Shown: positions 7,714 to 17,503, counted from the stretch's first letter. The stretch: 64,000 nucleotides of DNA from Streptomyces sp. NBC_01428 (GCF_036231965.1 NZ_CP109499.1:2046001-2110000); one strand, 5' to 3'. Numbers and translations are program-made. Notes: generated from the letters alone by a model not told the origin.

Positions 7714-10227
7714 ATGTCACGATCACCGGGAATCCGCACCAGAGCACTCGTTCCCCCCTTGCTCCTCGCCCTGCTGGCCGCGCTGCTCTGCGTGGTCGCC
7801 GCCCCCAGGGCCCACGCGGCGTCCACCACGCTGGAAGCCGAGTCGGCCACCCGCACCGGCGGGGCGGTCACCGAGACCGAGCACCCCGGCTACACCGGCA
7901 CCGGCTACGTCGGCGGCTACACCGACAGCCACAAGGGCACCGCGTCCACGTCGTTCGCCGTCTCCTCGGCGGTGGCGGGCAGCGGGTCCCTCAAGATCCG
8001 GTACGCCAACGGCACCACCGCCGTCATGACGCTCAGCCTGTACGTCAACGGCAGCAAGGTCCGGCAGATCAGCCTCCCCGCCACCGCGAACTGGGACACC
8101 TGGTCCACCACCGACGAGGCCCTGACCTACCAGAAGGGCGCCAACACCGTCGCGTTGACCTTCACGTCCTCCGACAGCGGGAACATCAACCTCGACAACG
8201 TCATCGCCACCACGCCCACCGCCCCCACGGGCAGCGTGACGCACGAGGCGGAGAACGCGTTCACCTCCGGCGGCCCCACCAAGGCGTCCTCCGTCACGGG
8301 CTACACCGGCAGCGGCTACCTCACCGGGTTCGGCACCACCGGCGCCCGCGCCGCCTTCGCCGTCAACGCGGCCGAGGCCAAGAGCTACTCCATCGAGGTG
8401 CGCTACCGCACGCCCGACGCCACCGCCGCGACGATCACCCTGGTCGCCAACGGTCTCACCGTCCGCCGGCTCTCGCTGCCCGCCACCTCCGGCGCCTGGC
8501 AGACCCTGACGACCGACGCACCCCTGCGCGCCGGCCTCAACAACCTCACCCTGCGCCGGGAATCGGGCGACAACGGCAACCTCCAGCTCGACGGCCTGAA
8601 CATCACCGCGGCCGCCGCGAACGCCACCCGCGGCGCCACCGTCCCGTACACGACCTACGAGGCGGAGAGCGGCAGCACCAACGGCTCCGTCCTCGGACCC
8701 GACCGCACCTACCTCAAGACCGCCTCGGAGGCCTCGGGCCGCAAGGCCGTCGTCCTCGACCAGACCGGCGAGTACGTCCAGTTCACCCTGTCGAAGCCGG
8801 CCAACGCCCTCACCCTGCGCTACTCGATCCCGGACAGCGCCTCGGGCTCCGCCTACGAGACGCCCCTGAGCCTGTACTCCGCCGGAACCCACCTCCGCGA
8901 CATCACCCTGACCAACAAGTACTCCTGGGTGTACGGCGGTTACCCCTACAACAACGACCCCTCACAGGGTTCCGGGCACCACTTCTTCGACGAGGTCCAC
9001 GTCCGGCTGGCGAGCACCCTCCCGGCGGGCACCGTGCTCACGTTCCAGAAGGACGCGACGGACACCGCCTCCTCCTACACCCTCGACCTCGTCGAGACCG
9101 AGACCGCTCCCGCCGCCTACGCCATGCCCGCCGGATTCGTCTCCGCCACCACGCTCGGCGTCACCGCCGACGACGGCTCCGACGACACCGCCGCCCTCAA
9201 CTCCGCCGTCGGCACCGCCAAGAACCAGGGCAAGGGACTCTGGCTGCCGTCCGGCACGTACGACATCTCCGGGCACGTCAACCTCACGGGCATCGCGCTA
9301 CGCGGCGCGGGCGAGTGGTACACCGTGCTGCGCGGCAAGAACGGCAAGGGCGGCCTGTTCGGCCAGGGCGGCACCAACACGGTGCAGGACCTGAGCATCT
9401 CCGGAGACGTCACCTACCGGGACGACGCCGGCTTCGACACCGCCGTCGAGGGCGACTTCGGCAACGGCTCGACCGTCCAGAACGTCTGGATCGAGCACAC
9501 CAAGGTCGGCCTGTGGATCGACGCCCCCACCAACGGCCTGTACGCGAGCGGGCTGCGCATCCGCGACACGTTCGCCGACGGAGTCAACCTCCACAAGGGC
9601 ACCGCCGGCACCGAGATCTCCCACTCCAGCGTCCGCAACACCGGTGACGACGCGCTCGCGATGTTCTCCGAGGCCCAGGCCGTCACCGACTCCGCCTACC
9701 GCTTCAACACGGTCCAGGTCCCGCTGCTCGCCAACGGCGCGGCGATCTACGGCGGCAGCGGCAACCGCATCGAGGACAACCTGATCTCCGACACCGTCAC
9801 CGCCTCCGCGGGCATCGCGATCAGCACCCGCAACTTCAACCCGGCCCCGCTGCCCTTCGCCGGCACCACGTCGGTCGCCCGCAACACCCTGACCAGGACG
9901 GGCGGTTACGAGCCCAACTGGCAGAGCAAGTTCGGCGCCCTGTGGATCTACGCCGACGCCTCCGACATCACCGCCCCGGTGAACGTCACCGACAACACCA
10001 TCCTCGACTCCACCTACAGCGCGGTCCTCATCTCCTACCAGAAGACCGTCAGCAACCTCACCGTCAGCAACCTGACCATCGACAGGACAGGCTCCTACGG
10101 CATCGAGATCAACTCCGCCGGATCCGGCACCTTCTCCGGCGTGACCGTGACCGGCACGGCGTCCGGCGGCCTGAACCTCGCCGGCGGCTTCACCGTCAAC
10201 CGAGGGTCCGGCAACTCGGGCTGGTAG
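7714..10227 (+). CDS. Secreted multi-domain beta-helix glycoside hydrolase, probably GH87 alpha-1,3-glucanase/mycodextranase
   Basis: 837 aa. A Sec signal peptide (hydrophobic 15-33, cleavage near AHA-A) is followed by two CBM35/CBM6-like modules (about 37-168 and 175-300; both open with an EAE(S/N) motif and contain a conserved GSG/GYxGG(F/Y) turn). A further beta-sandwich starts with YEAESGSTNG (about 318-470), and then a right-handed beta-helix runs to the end with ADGVNLHKG and NTGDDALAMFSE, where Asp residues could be catalytic. This order resembles GH87 enzymes that cleave alpha-1,3-glucan in fungal walls or nigeran. A GH55 or pectate-lyase-like enzyme is the alternative. The neighbouring GH13 alpha-glucosidase favours an alpha-glucan substrate. 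Confidence 0.65.
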   Translation: MSRSPGIRTRALVPPLLLALLAALLCVVAAPRAHAASTTLEAESATRTGGAVTETEHPGYTGTGYVGGYTDSHKGTASTSFAVSSAVAGSGSLKIRYANGTTAVMTLSLYVNGSKVRQISLPATANWDTWSTTDEALTYQKGANTVALTFTSSDSGNINLDNVIATTPTAPTGSVTHEAENAFTSGGPTKASSVTGYTGSGYLTGFGTTGARAAFAVNAAEAKSYSIEVRYRTPDATAATITLVANGLTVRRLSLPATSGAWQTLTTDAPLRAGLNNLTLRRESGDNGNLQLDGLNITAAAANATRGATVPYTTYEAESGSTNGSVLGPDRTYLKTASEASGRKAVVLDQTGEYVQFTLSKPANALTLRYSIPDSASGSAYETPLSLYSAGTHLRDITLTNKYSWVYGGYPYNNDPSQGSGHHFFDEVHVRLASTLPAGTVLTFQKDATDTASSYTLDLVETETAPAAYAMPAGFVSATTLGVTADDGSDDTAALNSAVGTAKNQGKGLWLPSGTYDISGHVNLTGIALRGAGEWYTVLRGKNGKGGLFGQGGTNTVQDLSISGDVTYRDDAGFDTAVEGDFGNGSTVQNVWIEHTKVGLWIDAPTNGLYASGLRIRDTFADGVNLHKGTAGTEISHSSVRNTGDDALAMFSEAQAVTDSAYRFNTVQVPLLANGAAIYGGSGNRIEDNLISDTVTASAGIAISTRNFNPAPLPFAGTTSVARNTLTRTGGYEPNWQSKFGALWIYADASDITAPVNVTDNTILDSTYSAVLISYQKTVSNLTVSNLTIDRTGSYGIEINSAGSGTFSGVTVTGTASGGLNLAGGFTVNRGSGNSGW

Positions 10228-10237
10228 CCCCTCGTAC

Positions 10238-10274
10238 GCGGGCCCGGTCGCAACGCCCCGCAGGCCGGGCCCGC
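10238..10274 (+). terminator. Hairpin between the secreted enzyme and GH13 genes
   Basis: Arms GCGGGCCCGG (10238-10247) and CCGGGCCCGC (10265-10274) form a perfect 10-bp stem with a 17-nt loop, in the 92-bp gap. It may attenuate read-through into the GH13 gene. Confidence 0.5.
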
Positions 10275-10319
10275 CCAGCTCCACCCGGCACACGCAGCAA
10301 GCAACGCAAAGGAGTCCAC

Positions 10320-11990
10320 GTGACCGAGCGCGCGCCTCGTACCGCCGCCCCCTGGTGGCGACACGCCGCGATCTACCAGATCTACGTCCGCAGCTTCGCC
10401 GACGGCAACGGCGACGGCGTCGGCGATCTGGCCGGCGCCCGGGACCGGCTGCCGTATCTGCGCGAACTCGGCGTGGACGCCCTGTGGTTCACCCCCTGGT
10501 ACGTCTCCCCCATGGCCGACGGCGGCTACGACGTCGCCGACTACCGGGACATCGACCCCGTCTTCGGCACCCTCGCCGAGGCCGAGTCCCTCATCACCGA
10601 GGCGCACGCGCAGGGCCTGCGCGTCATCGTCGACCTCGTGCCCAACCACTGCTCCGACCGCCACCCCTGGTTCCAGGAGGCACTCGCCGGGGGCCCGCAG
10701 GCACCGGCGCGCGACCGCTTCTGGTTCGTGCCCGGCCGCGGCGAGCACGGCGAACTCCCGCCGAACGACTGGCAGTCGTACTTCGGCGGGCCCGCCTGGA
10801 CCCGCGTCGTCGAGGCCGACGGCACGCCCGGCGACTGGTACCTCCACATGTTCGCGCCGCAGCAGCCCGACCTGAACTGGGAACACCCCGCGGTGCGGGC
10901 CGAGTTCGAGGACATCCTGCACTTCTGGCTGCGCCGCGGCGTGGACGGCTTCCGCATCGACGTCGCGCACGGCCTCGCCAAGAAGCCCGGCCTGCCGGAC
11001 GTCGGCCCCGCCCCCGACCCGACGGACCTCCCGTACCAGGACGTCGACGACGTCCACGAGGTCTACCGCTCCTGGCGCAAGATCCTCGACGCCTACGACG
11101 GGGAGCGCACCTTCGTCGGCGAGGTGTGGCTGCCCACCGCCGAGCAGTTCGCCCGCTATCTGCGCCCCGACGAGCTGCACTCGGCGTTCAACTTCGAGAT
11201 CCTGTGCGCCCCCTGGGACGCCCGGGTGCTGCGCGAGGTGGTCGACGGCACGCTCGCCGCGCACGCGCCGGTCGACGCCCCGCCGACCTGGGTGCTGGCC
11301 AACCACGACACCATCCGGCACGTCACCCGCTACGGCCGCGAGGACACGTCGTTCGACATGGCCGACAAACGGCTCCTGGACCCCAGCGACACCGCGCTGG
11401 GCCGGCGCCGGGCCCGTGCCGCGGCGCTTTTCACCCTGGCCCTGCCCGGCGGGGTGTACGTCTACCAGGGCGACGAACTCGGCCTGCCCGAGGTGCAGGA
11501 CCTGCCGGACGAGCTTCTCCAGGACCCCACGTTCGCCCGCTCCGGCGGCACCGACCGGGGCCGCGACGGCTGCCGTGTCCCGCTGCCCTGGGCCGCCGAC
11601 GGCCCGTCGCTCGGCTTCTCCCCCGCGGGCGCGACGGCCGCCCCCTGGCTCCCCCAGCCCGCGGACTGGACCGGCCTCGCCGTGGCCGCCCAACAGGGCG
11701 ACCCGGACTCGGTCCTGAACCTCTACCGCACGGCCCTGTCCCTGCGCCGGACCCGGCTGGCCCGCCTCCCCGAGACCCTGACGTGGACCGAGTCGGCGGC
11801 CGACGTCCTGAGCTTCACCCGCCCGGACGGCTTCCACTGCCTGACCAACCTGTCCCCCACCCCGCGGCCCCTCCCCCGGGACACGGAGGTGGTCCTGGCC
11901 AGCGGCCCCCTGGAGGAGGACGCGGAGGGACGGGTGACGGTGCCGGCGGACACGACGGTGTGGTCGTGGGAGCGGGGGGCCACTTCCTGA
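10320..11990 (+). CDS. GH13 alpha-glucosidase (oligo-1,6-glucosidase-like)
   Basis: 556 aa, cytosolic, no signal peptide. GTG start with AAAGGAG just upstream. The GH13 barrel opens with AAIYQIYVRSFADGNGDG. The catalytic set is intact: nucleophile Asp214 in GFRIDVAHG, acid/base Glu268 in GEVW, and transition-state Asp330 in ANHD; the first conserved region is DLVPNH (105-110). The QGDELGLPEV region and a C-terminal beta domain follow. It would hydrolyse imported alpha-gluco-oligosaccharides to glucose. Linkage specificity cannot be told from sequence alone. Confidence 0.9.
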   Translation: MTERAPRTAAPWWRHAAIYQIYVRSFADGNGDGVGDLAGARDRLPYLRELGVDALWFTPWYVSPMADGGYDVADYRDIDPVFGTLAEAESLITEAHAQGLRVIVDLVPNHCSDRHPWFQEALAGGPQAPARDRFWFVPGRGEHGELPPNDWQSYFGGPAWTRVVEADGTPGDWYLHMFAPQQPDLNWEHPAVRAEFEDILHFWLRRGVDGFRIDVAHGLAKKPGLPDVGPAPDPTDLPYQDVDDVHEVYRSWRKILDAYDGERTFVGEVWLPTAEQFARYLRPDELHSAFNFEILCAPWDARVLREVVDGTLAAHAPVDAPPTWVLANHDTIRHVTRYGREDTSFDMADKRLLDPSDTALGRRRARAAALFTLALPGGVYVYQGDELGLPEVQDLPDELLQDPTFARSGGTDRGRDGCRVPLPWAADGPSLGFSPAGATAAPWLPQPADWTGLAVAAQQGDPDSVLNLYRTALSLRRTRLARLPETLTWTESAADVLSFTRPDGFHCLTNLSPTPRPLPRDTEVVLASGPLEEDAEGRVTVPADTTVWSWERGATS

Positions 11991-12029
11991 GACGAGGAGG
12001 CCGGGGGTGAAACGCCCCCGGAAAACACG

Positions 12030-12061
12030 GATGGTGCAGACCGGTTCCGGTCTGCACCATC
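12030..12061. terminator. Strong hairpin terminator between GH13 gene and tRNA-Leu
   Basis: GATGGTGCAGACCGG and CCGGTCTGCACCATC form a perfect 15-bp stem with only TT between the arms. A second hairpin (CCGGGGG/CCCCCGG, 12001-12021) precedes it. It lies between a plus-strand gene and a minus-strand tRNA, so it can serve both. Confidence 0.75.
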
Positions 12062-12075
12062 GGTGATGATCTCTG

Positions 12076-12160
12076 TGTCCGAGGGGGGACTTGAACCCCC
12101 ACGCCCGTTAAAGGGCACTAGCACCTCAAGCTAGCGCGTCTGCCATTCCGCCACCCGGAC
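12076..12160 (-). tRNA. tRNA-Leu(GAG)
   Basis: An 85-nt class II tRNA on the minus strand. The acceptor stem pairs GTCCGGG (5' end at 12160) with CTCGGAC (one G-U pair), with discriminator base A at 12076. The anticodon arm CTAGC-TTGAGGT-GCTAG presents GAG, which reads CTC/CTT leucine codons. A long variable arm (GTGCCCTTTAACGGGCGT) and a T arm with GGTTCAAGTCC are present. CCA is not encoded. Confidence 0.95.
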
Positions 12161-12302
12161 GAGGTGTCTGCCGCCTGGACGGGGGTGTTCCCCGCGGCGA
12201 CATGGACAACAATACCAAGCTTTCGGAGTGCCCTTCACCTGCATATCCGGGCCTCCGGAGCGGGTCCGCGCGGTGGGACGGGGGTGCGCCTACAGTCTCA
12301 CC

Positions 12303-13634
12303 ATGGGTGACTGGATGACTACCGGGGGCTTGCCCGAGGGGCGTCGGCCGCGAGCGCTGTCGCCGTTGCGGGAGCATCTGCGGGACACGTTCTGGTTCGC
12401 GCCCACCGCGGCCATGGTGCTGGTCTTCGTGGTGTGGACGGTGGCCGGCGCGCTCGACACCGCGATCGTCGAGTCGCTCCAGCGGTCGCGGGACTACGAA
12501 ACGCTCGACAACCTGCTGCGGCTGGCCGAGGACACCAAGACCGTGGTGACGTCGGTCAGCTCGGCGATGATGACCTTCATCGGCGTGGTCTTCAGCATCT
12601 CGCTGGTCGCCGTGCAGATGGCGAGCGGGCAGTTCAGCCCGCGGGTGGTGCGCATCTTCGTACGGAGCCGGATCACCAAGGCGACGTTCGCGGTGTTCCT
12701 CGCGACGTTCCTGCTGTCGCTCCTCGTGCTCACCTCCTACGAGTCGAACGCCGAGGCACGGCTGGTGACCTCGGTCCCGCTGGTGCAGTCGGTGCTGACG
12801 CTCCTGATGCTGGGGCTGAGCCTGCTGCTCTTCGTGCTGTACGTGAACCAGACGCTGCGGCTCATGCGCATCAGCCATGTCATCGACCACATCACCCGGG
12901 ACGCGTTCAAGCTCGTCGGGCGGATGCCGGTGGTCCGTTCGACCGGCGAGGAGGACGCCCTCGGGCCGGAGACCGCGCGGGTCGCCCATCAGGGACGGGC
13001 CGGGGTGCTGCGGGACGTGAACATCGCCCGGCTGGTGCGGACCGCGCGGCAGCAGGACGTCGTCCTGCGGCTGATCCCCCGGATCGGGGACTTCGTCGTC
13101 CCCGGCACCCCGCTGCTCGCCGTCCACGGAGGGCCCGCCCCCTCGCGGCGGTCGTTGAGCTACACGGTGAACGTCGGGGTGGAGCGGACCTTCCATCAGG
13201 ACTTCTCGTTCGGGCTGCGGCAGCTCGCCGACATCGGACTGCGGGCGCTGTCGGCGGCGGTGAACGACCCGACCACCGCCGTGCAGGCGATCGACCGCAT
13301 CGTGCAGTTCCTGTCCGCCGTCGTGCGCCGGCCCCTCGACACGGCCCTCCACCGGGACCGGCGCGGGGCGGTGCGCCTGGTGCAGCCGGTGCCCGGGTGG
13401 ACGGAACTGGTCGATCTCGCGTTCGCGGAGATCCGGGCGTGCGCGGTGGGCAGTCCGCAGGTGACGCGGCGTCTCGTCGCCGGCCTCGACGACCTGCTGC
13501 TCGTCGCCCCCGAGGAGCGCCGGGAGCCGCTGCTCCGGCACCGCACCCTGCTGGTGGAGGCCGTGCAGCTCACGGTCGCCGAACCGTCGGACCGCGCCTT
13601 CGCACTGCGGCCGGACCGGCAGGGCATCGCGTAG
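12303..13634 (+). CDS. DUF2254 family membrane protein
   Basis: 443 aa. The ATG at 12303 is chosen because it starts just before the first membrane segment. Four hydrophobic segments lie in the first about 180 residues (TAAMVLVFVVWTVAGAL; MMTFIGVVFSISLVAVQMA; TFAVFLATFLLSLLVL; VLTLLMLGLSLLLFVLYV), followed by a soluble C-terminal half with LIPRIGDFVVPGTPLL and ALSAAVNDPTTAVQAIDRI. This is the DUF2254 pattern; function unknown. It stands alone, convergent with the aldehyde dehydrogenase gene. Confidence 0.82.
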   Translation: MGDWMTTGGLPEGRRPRALSPLREHLRDTFWFAPTAAMVLVFVVWTVAGALDTAIVESLQRSRDYETLDNLLRLAEDTKTVVTSVSSAMMTFIGVVFSISLVAVQMASGQFSPRVVRIFVRSRITKATFAVFLATFLLSLLVLTSYESNAEARLVTSVPLVQSVLTLLMLGLSLLLFVLYVNQTLRLMRISHVIDHITRDAFKLVGRMPVVRSTGEEDALGPETARVAHQGRAGVLRDVNIARLVRTARQQDVVLRLIPRIGDFVVPGTPLLAVHGGPAPSRRSLSYTVNVGVERTFHQDFSFGLRQLADIGLRALSAAVNDPTTAVQAIDRIVQFLSAVVRRPLDTALHRDRRGAVRLVQPVPGWTELVDLAFAEIRACAVGSPQVTRRLVAGLDDLLLVAPEERREPLLRHRTLLVEAVQLTVAEPSDRAFALRPDRQGIA

Positions 13635-13659
13635 CGGGCCCGCCGCCCCGGCCGCGGAC

Positions 13660-13689
13660 GGGGTGGCGCCCGAGCTCGGGCGCCACCCC
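13660..13689. terminator. Bidirectional hairpin terminator
   Basis: GGGGTGGCGCCCGAG directly abuts CTCGGGCGCCACCCC, a perfect 30-bp palindrome between the convergent DUF2254 and aldehyde dehydrogenase genes. It sits 25 bp after one stop and 5 bp after the other. Confidence 0.75.
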
Positions 13690-13694
13690 CCGCC

Positions 13695-15266
13695 TCACGG
13701 CATCAGGTGGTGGTCCGGGAAGTTGCCGGGGAGCCGTTCACCGGGCGGGCCCTGGGTGACCGCGCGGACCAGGAGTTCCCCGCCGACGAACGCGCCGCGC
13801 CACGACGCGCCGAAGCCGCCGAACAGTTCGTCGCGGTCGCCGCGCGAGCGGGGCCGGCCGTGGCCGACCTTGAAGGCCCGGATCTGCGGGGCGAGTCGGT
13901 CGTACGTCGCCTCGTCGTCCGTGGACAGGGTGGCGACCAGCGCGCCGTTCGAGGCGTTCATGGCGGCGAGCAGCTCGGCCTCGGTGTCGACCAGGACGAT
14001 GGTGTCGACCGGGCCGAAGGGTTCCGCGTGGTGCAGCGGGGAGGACGGCGGCGGGTTGAGGAGGGTGACGGGCTGGACGTACGCCGAGGTGTCCTGGCCG
14101 GACAGGAAGCGCGCGTCGGCCGGGTTGCCGCGGTGCAGCGGGACGGCGCCCCGGTCGATGGCCTCGGCGACCTGGTCGTGGAGTTCCTTGGCCTTGGCCG
14201 CGTTGATGACCGGGCCGAAGTCGAGCGAGGGGCAGGGGTCGTCGGGGTGTTCGACGGCGAGGGGGTGGCCGGTCCGCAGGGTGCGGACGGCGGGGAGGTA
14301 CGCGGTGAGGAAGTCGTCGAAGAGGGAGCGCTGGACGACGAACCGCGGGTAGGCCGTGCAGCGCTGCTTGCCGTAGTCGAAGAGTTTGGGGACGACGGCG
14401 GTCAGCGCGTCCCAGTCGGTGTGGTTCCAGATGCCCCAGGTGTTGAGGCCCTCCTGTTCGAGGACGTGGCGCTTGCCGAGGTCGGCGACGGCGGTGGCGA
14501 CCGCGGCGCCGGTGTCGCGTCCGCCGACGAAGGAGACGCAGCCGATCTCGGGCGCGCGCACGAGCGCCTCCGACAGTTCGCCGCCGCTGCCGCTGACCAG
14601 GGTGACGGGGACCCCTTCGCGGGCCGCGAGCGCGCAGGCGAGGGTGAGGCAGGAGACGCCGCCGTCGGTGGGGGTCTTGGCGATGACCGCGTTGCCGGCC
14701 AGGGCCTGCACCAGCATCGCGTGGACGAGGACGCTCATCGGGTAGTTCCAGCTGGCGATGTTGGAGACCGGTCCGTCGAGCGGTGTCCGGCCGTCGACCA
14801 TGGGCTCGATGCCGTCGACGTACCAGCGCACGCCGTCGATCGCCCGGTCCACGTCGGCCTGGGCGAGGCGCCAGGGCTTGCCGATCTCCCAGACGAGGAG
14901 GAGGGCGAGGAGTTCGCGGTGTTCGGTGAGGGCGTCGAGGGTCGCGGCGACGCGGGCGCGGCGTTCCGCTAGGGGGACGTGGCGCCAGGCGCGGTGCTGG
15001 TCGAGGGCCGCGCCGACGGCCTGCCGGGCGGTGGCGCCGTCGAGGCGGGGCGGGCCGGCGATGGGTGCGCCGTCGACGGGGCTGGTGGCGGGCAGGCTCC
15101 GGCCGTCCGCCTGCCAGGCGGCGTTCCAGAGGTTGAGGACACGGTCGTCGCGGAAGGCCTCGGGGGCGGCGGTGAGGCAGCGCCGCCAGGCGTCGGTCCA
15201 GGACGTGCCGGACTTGAGGACGAGGGGGTCGCGGGGTTCCGCGGGGGTGGGGTCGAGGGTCGTCAT
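13695..15266 (-). CDS. Aldehyde dehydrogenase family protein
   Basis: 523 aa, ATG start. The NAD(P)-dependent aldehyde dehydrogenase fold is clear: SNIASWNYPM (about 168-177), VSFVGGRDTG (Rossmann loop) and FGPVDTIV near the end. The catalytic Cys is Cys303 in KQRCTAYPRF. The Glu motif, usually LELGG, reads LEQEG (269-273); Glu270 is kept but the loop is unusual. The gene follows sucD on the same strand after 168 bp, in the oxalate neighbourhood, so a C2 aldehyde such as glyoxylate or glycolaldehyde is a possible substrate. That is inference; the substrate is unknown. Confidence 0.85.
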   Translation of the reverse strand: MTTLDPTPAEPRDPLVLKSGTSWTDAWRRCLTAAPEAFRDDRVLNLWNAAWQADGRSLPATSPVDGAPIAGPPRLDGATARQAVGAALDQHRAWRHVPLAERRARVAATLDALTEHRELLALLLVWEIGKPWRLAQADVDRAIDGVRWYVDGIEPMVDGRTPLDGPVSNIASWNYPMSVLVHAMLVQALAGNAVIAKTPTDGGVSCLTLACALAAREGVPVTLVSGSGGELSEALVRAPEIGCVSFVGGRDTGAAVATAVADLGKRHVLEQEGLNTWGIWNHTDWDALTAVVPKLFDYGKQRCTAYPRFVVQRSLFDDFLTAYLPAVRTLRTGHPLAVEHPDDPCPSLDFGPVINAAKAKELHDQVAEAIDRGAVPLHRGNPADARFLSGQDTSAYVQPVTLLNPPPSSPLHHAEPFGPVDTIVLVDTEAELLAAMNASNGALVATLSTDDEATYDRLAPQIRAFKVGHGRPRSRGDRDELFGGFGASWRGAFVGGELLVRAVTQGPPGERLPGNFPDHHLMP

Positions 15267-15374
15267 GGGTGTCTCCGCTCTCGGTGCACAGTCGGGGGCG
15301 GGGGCCCGGCGTCCGCCGTGCGGCGGGTCGCCCGGGCCGGCGCGAACAGGCGTCGCGCGGGTAAGGGGAAGGTA

Positions 15375-15407
15375 GTGAGGTGGCGCGTATTCCGGGAGTC
15401 ACCTCAC
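15375..15407. promoter_or_regulatory. Inverted repeat upstream of the aldehyde dehydrogenase gene
   Basis: GTGAGGTG (15375-15382) and CACCTCAC (15400-15407) are perfect 8-bp arms separated by 17 bp, and a third GTGAGGT lies at 15419-15425. Its place 109 bp upstream of the start suggests an operator, although it could also act as the sucD terminator hairpin. Confidence 0.35.
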
Positions 15408-15434
15408 GTCGACTATGAGTGAGGTCACGTCGGG

Positions 15435-16361
15435 TCAGGCGGGCCGGGCGGGGTTGCCGAGCCGGGTGCGGACCAGCCGGGCCGTCTCGGTCGGGGTGCC
15501 GCCGACGGGTATGCCGGCGGCCTCCAGTGCCTCCTTCTTGGCCCGGGCGGTGCCCGAGGAGCCGGAGACGATGGCGCCCGCGTGGCCCATGGTCCTGCCC
15601 TTGGGGGCGGTGAATCCGGCGACGTAGCCGACGACGGGTTTGGTGACGTGGTCGCGGACGAAGGCGGCGGCCCGTTCCTCGGCGTCGCCGCCGATCTCCC
15701 CGATGAGGACGACGAGTTCGGTGTCGGGGTCGTCCTGGAAGGCGGCGAGGCAGTCGATGTGGCTGGTGCCGACGACGGGGTCTCCGCCGATGCCCACGCA
15801 GGTGGAGAAGCCGATGTCCCGCAGCTCGTGCATGAGCTGGTAGGTGAGGGTGCCGGACTTGGAGACCAGGCCGATGGGGCCCGGTCCGGCGATGTCGGCG
15901 GGGATGATGCCCGCGTTGGACTGTCCGGGGGTGATCAGGCCGGGGCAGTTGGGGCCGACGACGCGGGTGCCCCGTTCGGCGGCGTGGGCGCGGAAGGCGA
16001 CCGCGTCGTGGACGGGGATGCCTTCGGTGATGACGACGACGAGGCCGGTGCCGGCGTCGGCCGCCTCCTCGACGGCGGCTCTGGCGAAGGCGGGCGGCAC
16101 GAAGACGACGCTGACGTCCGCTCCGGTCGCCTCGACGCCCTCGCGCACCGACCCGAAGACGGGGACGAACCGGTGCGCGGTGCCGAGGCCCGCGGGGGTC
16201 TGGGGGACGTCGAAGCGGACGGTCCGGCCCGCCTTGCGGGGGTTGACGCCGCCGACGACGTCGGTGCCGGCCGCGAGCATGCGGCGGGTGTGCCGCATGC
16301 CCTCGGCTCCGGTCATGCCCTGTACGAGGACTTTGGACTCCTTGGTGAGAAAGACGGCCAT
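15435..16361 (-). CDS. sucD: Succinyl-CoA synthetase alpha-like subunit (CoA ligase paralogue)
   Basis: 308 aa. ATG start with GGAGCGGG upstream. A CoA-binding Rossmann domain ([20 protein letters not shown], 10-29) is followed by a ligase domain with [13 protein letters not shown] (134-146) and the phosphohistidine loop GHAGAIVSG, His260. It starts 11 bp after the sucC-like stop and surely forms a heterodimer with it. The family makes acyl-CoA from a carboxylate, CoA and NTP (succinate in the TCA cycle, malate in malate-CoA ligase). Its divergent pairing with frc suggests a role in supplying the CoA donor for oxalate activation rather than the main TCA enzyme; this is inference. Confidence 0.88.
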   Translation of the reverse strand: MAVFLTKESKVLVQGMTGAEGMRHTRRMLAAGTDVVGGVNPRKAGRTVRFDVPQTPAGLGTAHRFVPVFGSVREGVEATGADVSVVFVPPAFARAAVEEAADAGTGLVVVITEGIPVHDAVAFRAHAAERGTRVVGPNCPGLITPGQSNAGIIPADIAGPGPIGLVSKSGTLTYQLMHELRDIGFSTCVGIGGDPVVGTSHIDCLAAFQDDPDTELVVLIGEIGGDAEERAAAFVRDHVTKPVVGYVAGFTAPKGRTMGHAGAIVSGSSGTARAKKEALEAAGIPVGGTPTETARLVRTRLGNPARPA

Positions 16362-16372
16362 GTCCCGCTCCT

Positions 16373-17503
16373 TCAGGTGGTGTTGGCGAGGTGGGCGGCG
16401 CGGCGGGCGGCGTCGTCCATGGTGGTGGCCCGGTGCACGAGCGGGTGGGCGCGGTCGTCGAGGACGGTGTGGCCGCGTGCGGCGTTGTTGCCGTCGAGGC
16501 GGACGACGATCGGCTTGGTGGGCCGCACGGTGTCGAGGGCGGTCACGATGCCCTCGGCGACGGCGTCGCAGGCGGTGATGCCGCCGAAGACGTTGACGAG
16601 GACGGCTTTGACGTCCGGGTCGGACAGGACGACGGAGAGGCCGTCGGACATGACCCGGGCGGAGGCTCCGCCGCCGATGTCGAGGAAGTTGGCGGGGCGG
16701 GCGCCGCAGCCCGCGATCACGTCGAGGGTGGACATGACGAGGCCCGCGCCGTTGCCGATGACGCCGACCTCGCCGTCCAGTTTCACGTAGGTGAGCCCTC
16801 TGGCCGCGGCGGACGCCTCCAGGGGGTCGTCGTGCGGGGCGTCCCGCTCGCCCCAACGGGCCTGGCGGAAGCGTGCGTTGTCGTCGAGGGTGATCTTGGC
16901 GTCGAGGGCCGTGAGCCGGCCCTGGGCGGTGAGGGCGAGGGGGTTCACCTCGACGAGGAGGGCGTCCTCGCGGATGAGCACCTGCCAGAGCCGTACGAGG
17001 ACGTCGGCGGCCCGCGCGGGGAGTCCGGCGGTCCTGACGATGCCGGCCGCCGTCGCCGGGGTGACGCCCTCGGTCGGGTCGACGGGGAAGCGGGTCACCG
17101 CCTCGGGCCGGGTCGCGGCCACCTCCTCGATGTCCGTGCCGCCCTCGGTGGAGAGGACGGCGAGGAACTGTCCGCGGGTCCGGTCGAGGACGTACGCGAC
17201 ATAGAACTCGGCGTCGATGTCGACGGGTTGGGCCAGCAGCACGGTGCGGACGGGGTGGCCCTTGATGTCCGTGCCGAGGATCCGCCGGGTCATCAGCTCC
17301 GCCTCGGCCGGGTCGGCCGCGAACCGGACGCCGCCGGCCTTGCCGCGTCCGCCGGTCCTGACCTGTGCCTTGACGACGGCCGGTCCGCCGAGCCGGCGGG
17401 CGATGGCGCGGGCCTCCCGGGGCGAGTCCGTGACGTCGGCGGGTGGCACCACGATGCCGTGTTCCGCGAGGAGTTCCCGCGCCTGGTGCTCGTACAGGTC
17501 CAT
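16373..17503 (-). CDS. sucC: Succinyl-CoA synthetase beta-like subunit (CoA ligase paralogue)
   Basis: 376 aa, ATG start. The ATP-grasp domain begins with [20 protein letters not shown] and has [17 protein letters not shown] (nucleotide loop, 43-59). The C-terminal CoA-ligase domain has FLDIGGGAS and [16 protein letters not shown]. It is first in an operon with the sucD-like gene. Its start is 72 bp from a 24-bp inverted repeat that is equally far (73 bp) from frc on the other side, so both are probably controlled together. Substrate unresolved: succinate, malate, formate or oxalate are all candidates. Confidence 0.88.
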   Translation of the reverse strand: MDLYEHQARELLAEHGIVVPPADVTDSPREARAIARRLGGPAVVKAQVRTGGRGKAGGVRFAADPAEAELMTRRILGTDIKGHPVRTVLLAQPVDIDAEFYVAYVLDRTRGQFLAVLSTEGGTDIEEVAATRPEAVTRFPVDPTEGVTPATAAGIVRTAGLPARAADVLVRLWQVLIREDALLVEVNPLALTAQGRLTALDAKITLDDNARFRQARWGERDAPHDDPLEASAAARGLTYVKLDGEVGVIGNGAGLVMSTLDVIAGCGARPANFLDIGGGASARVMSDGLSVVLSDPDVKAVLVNVFGGITACDAVAEGIVTALDTVRPTKPIVVRLDGNNAARGHTVLDDRAHPLVHRATTMDDAARRAAHLANTT

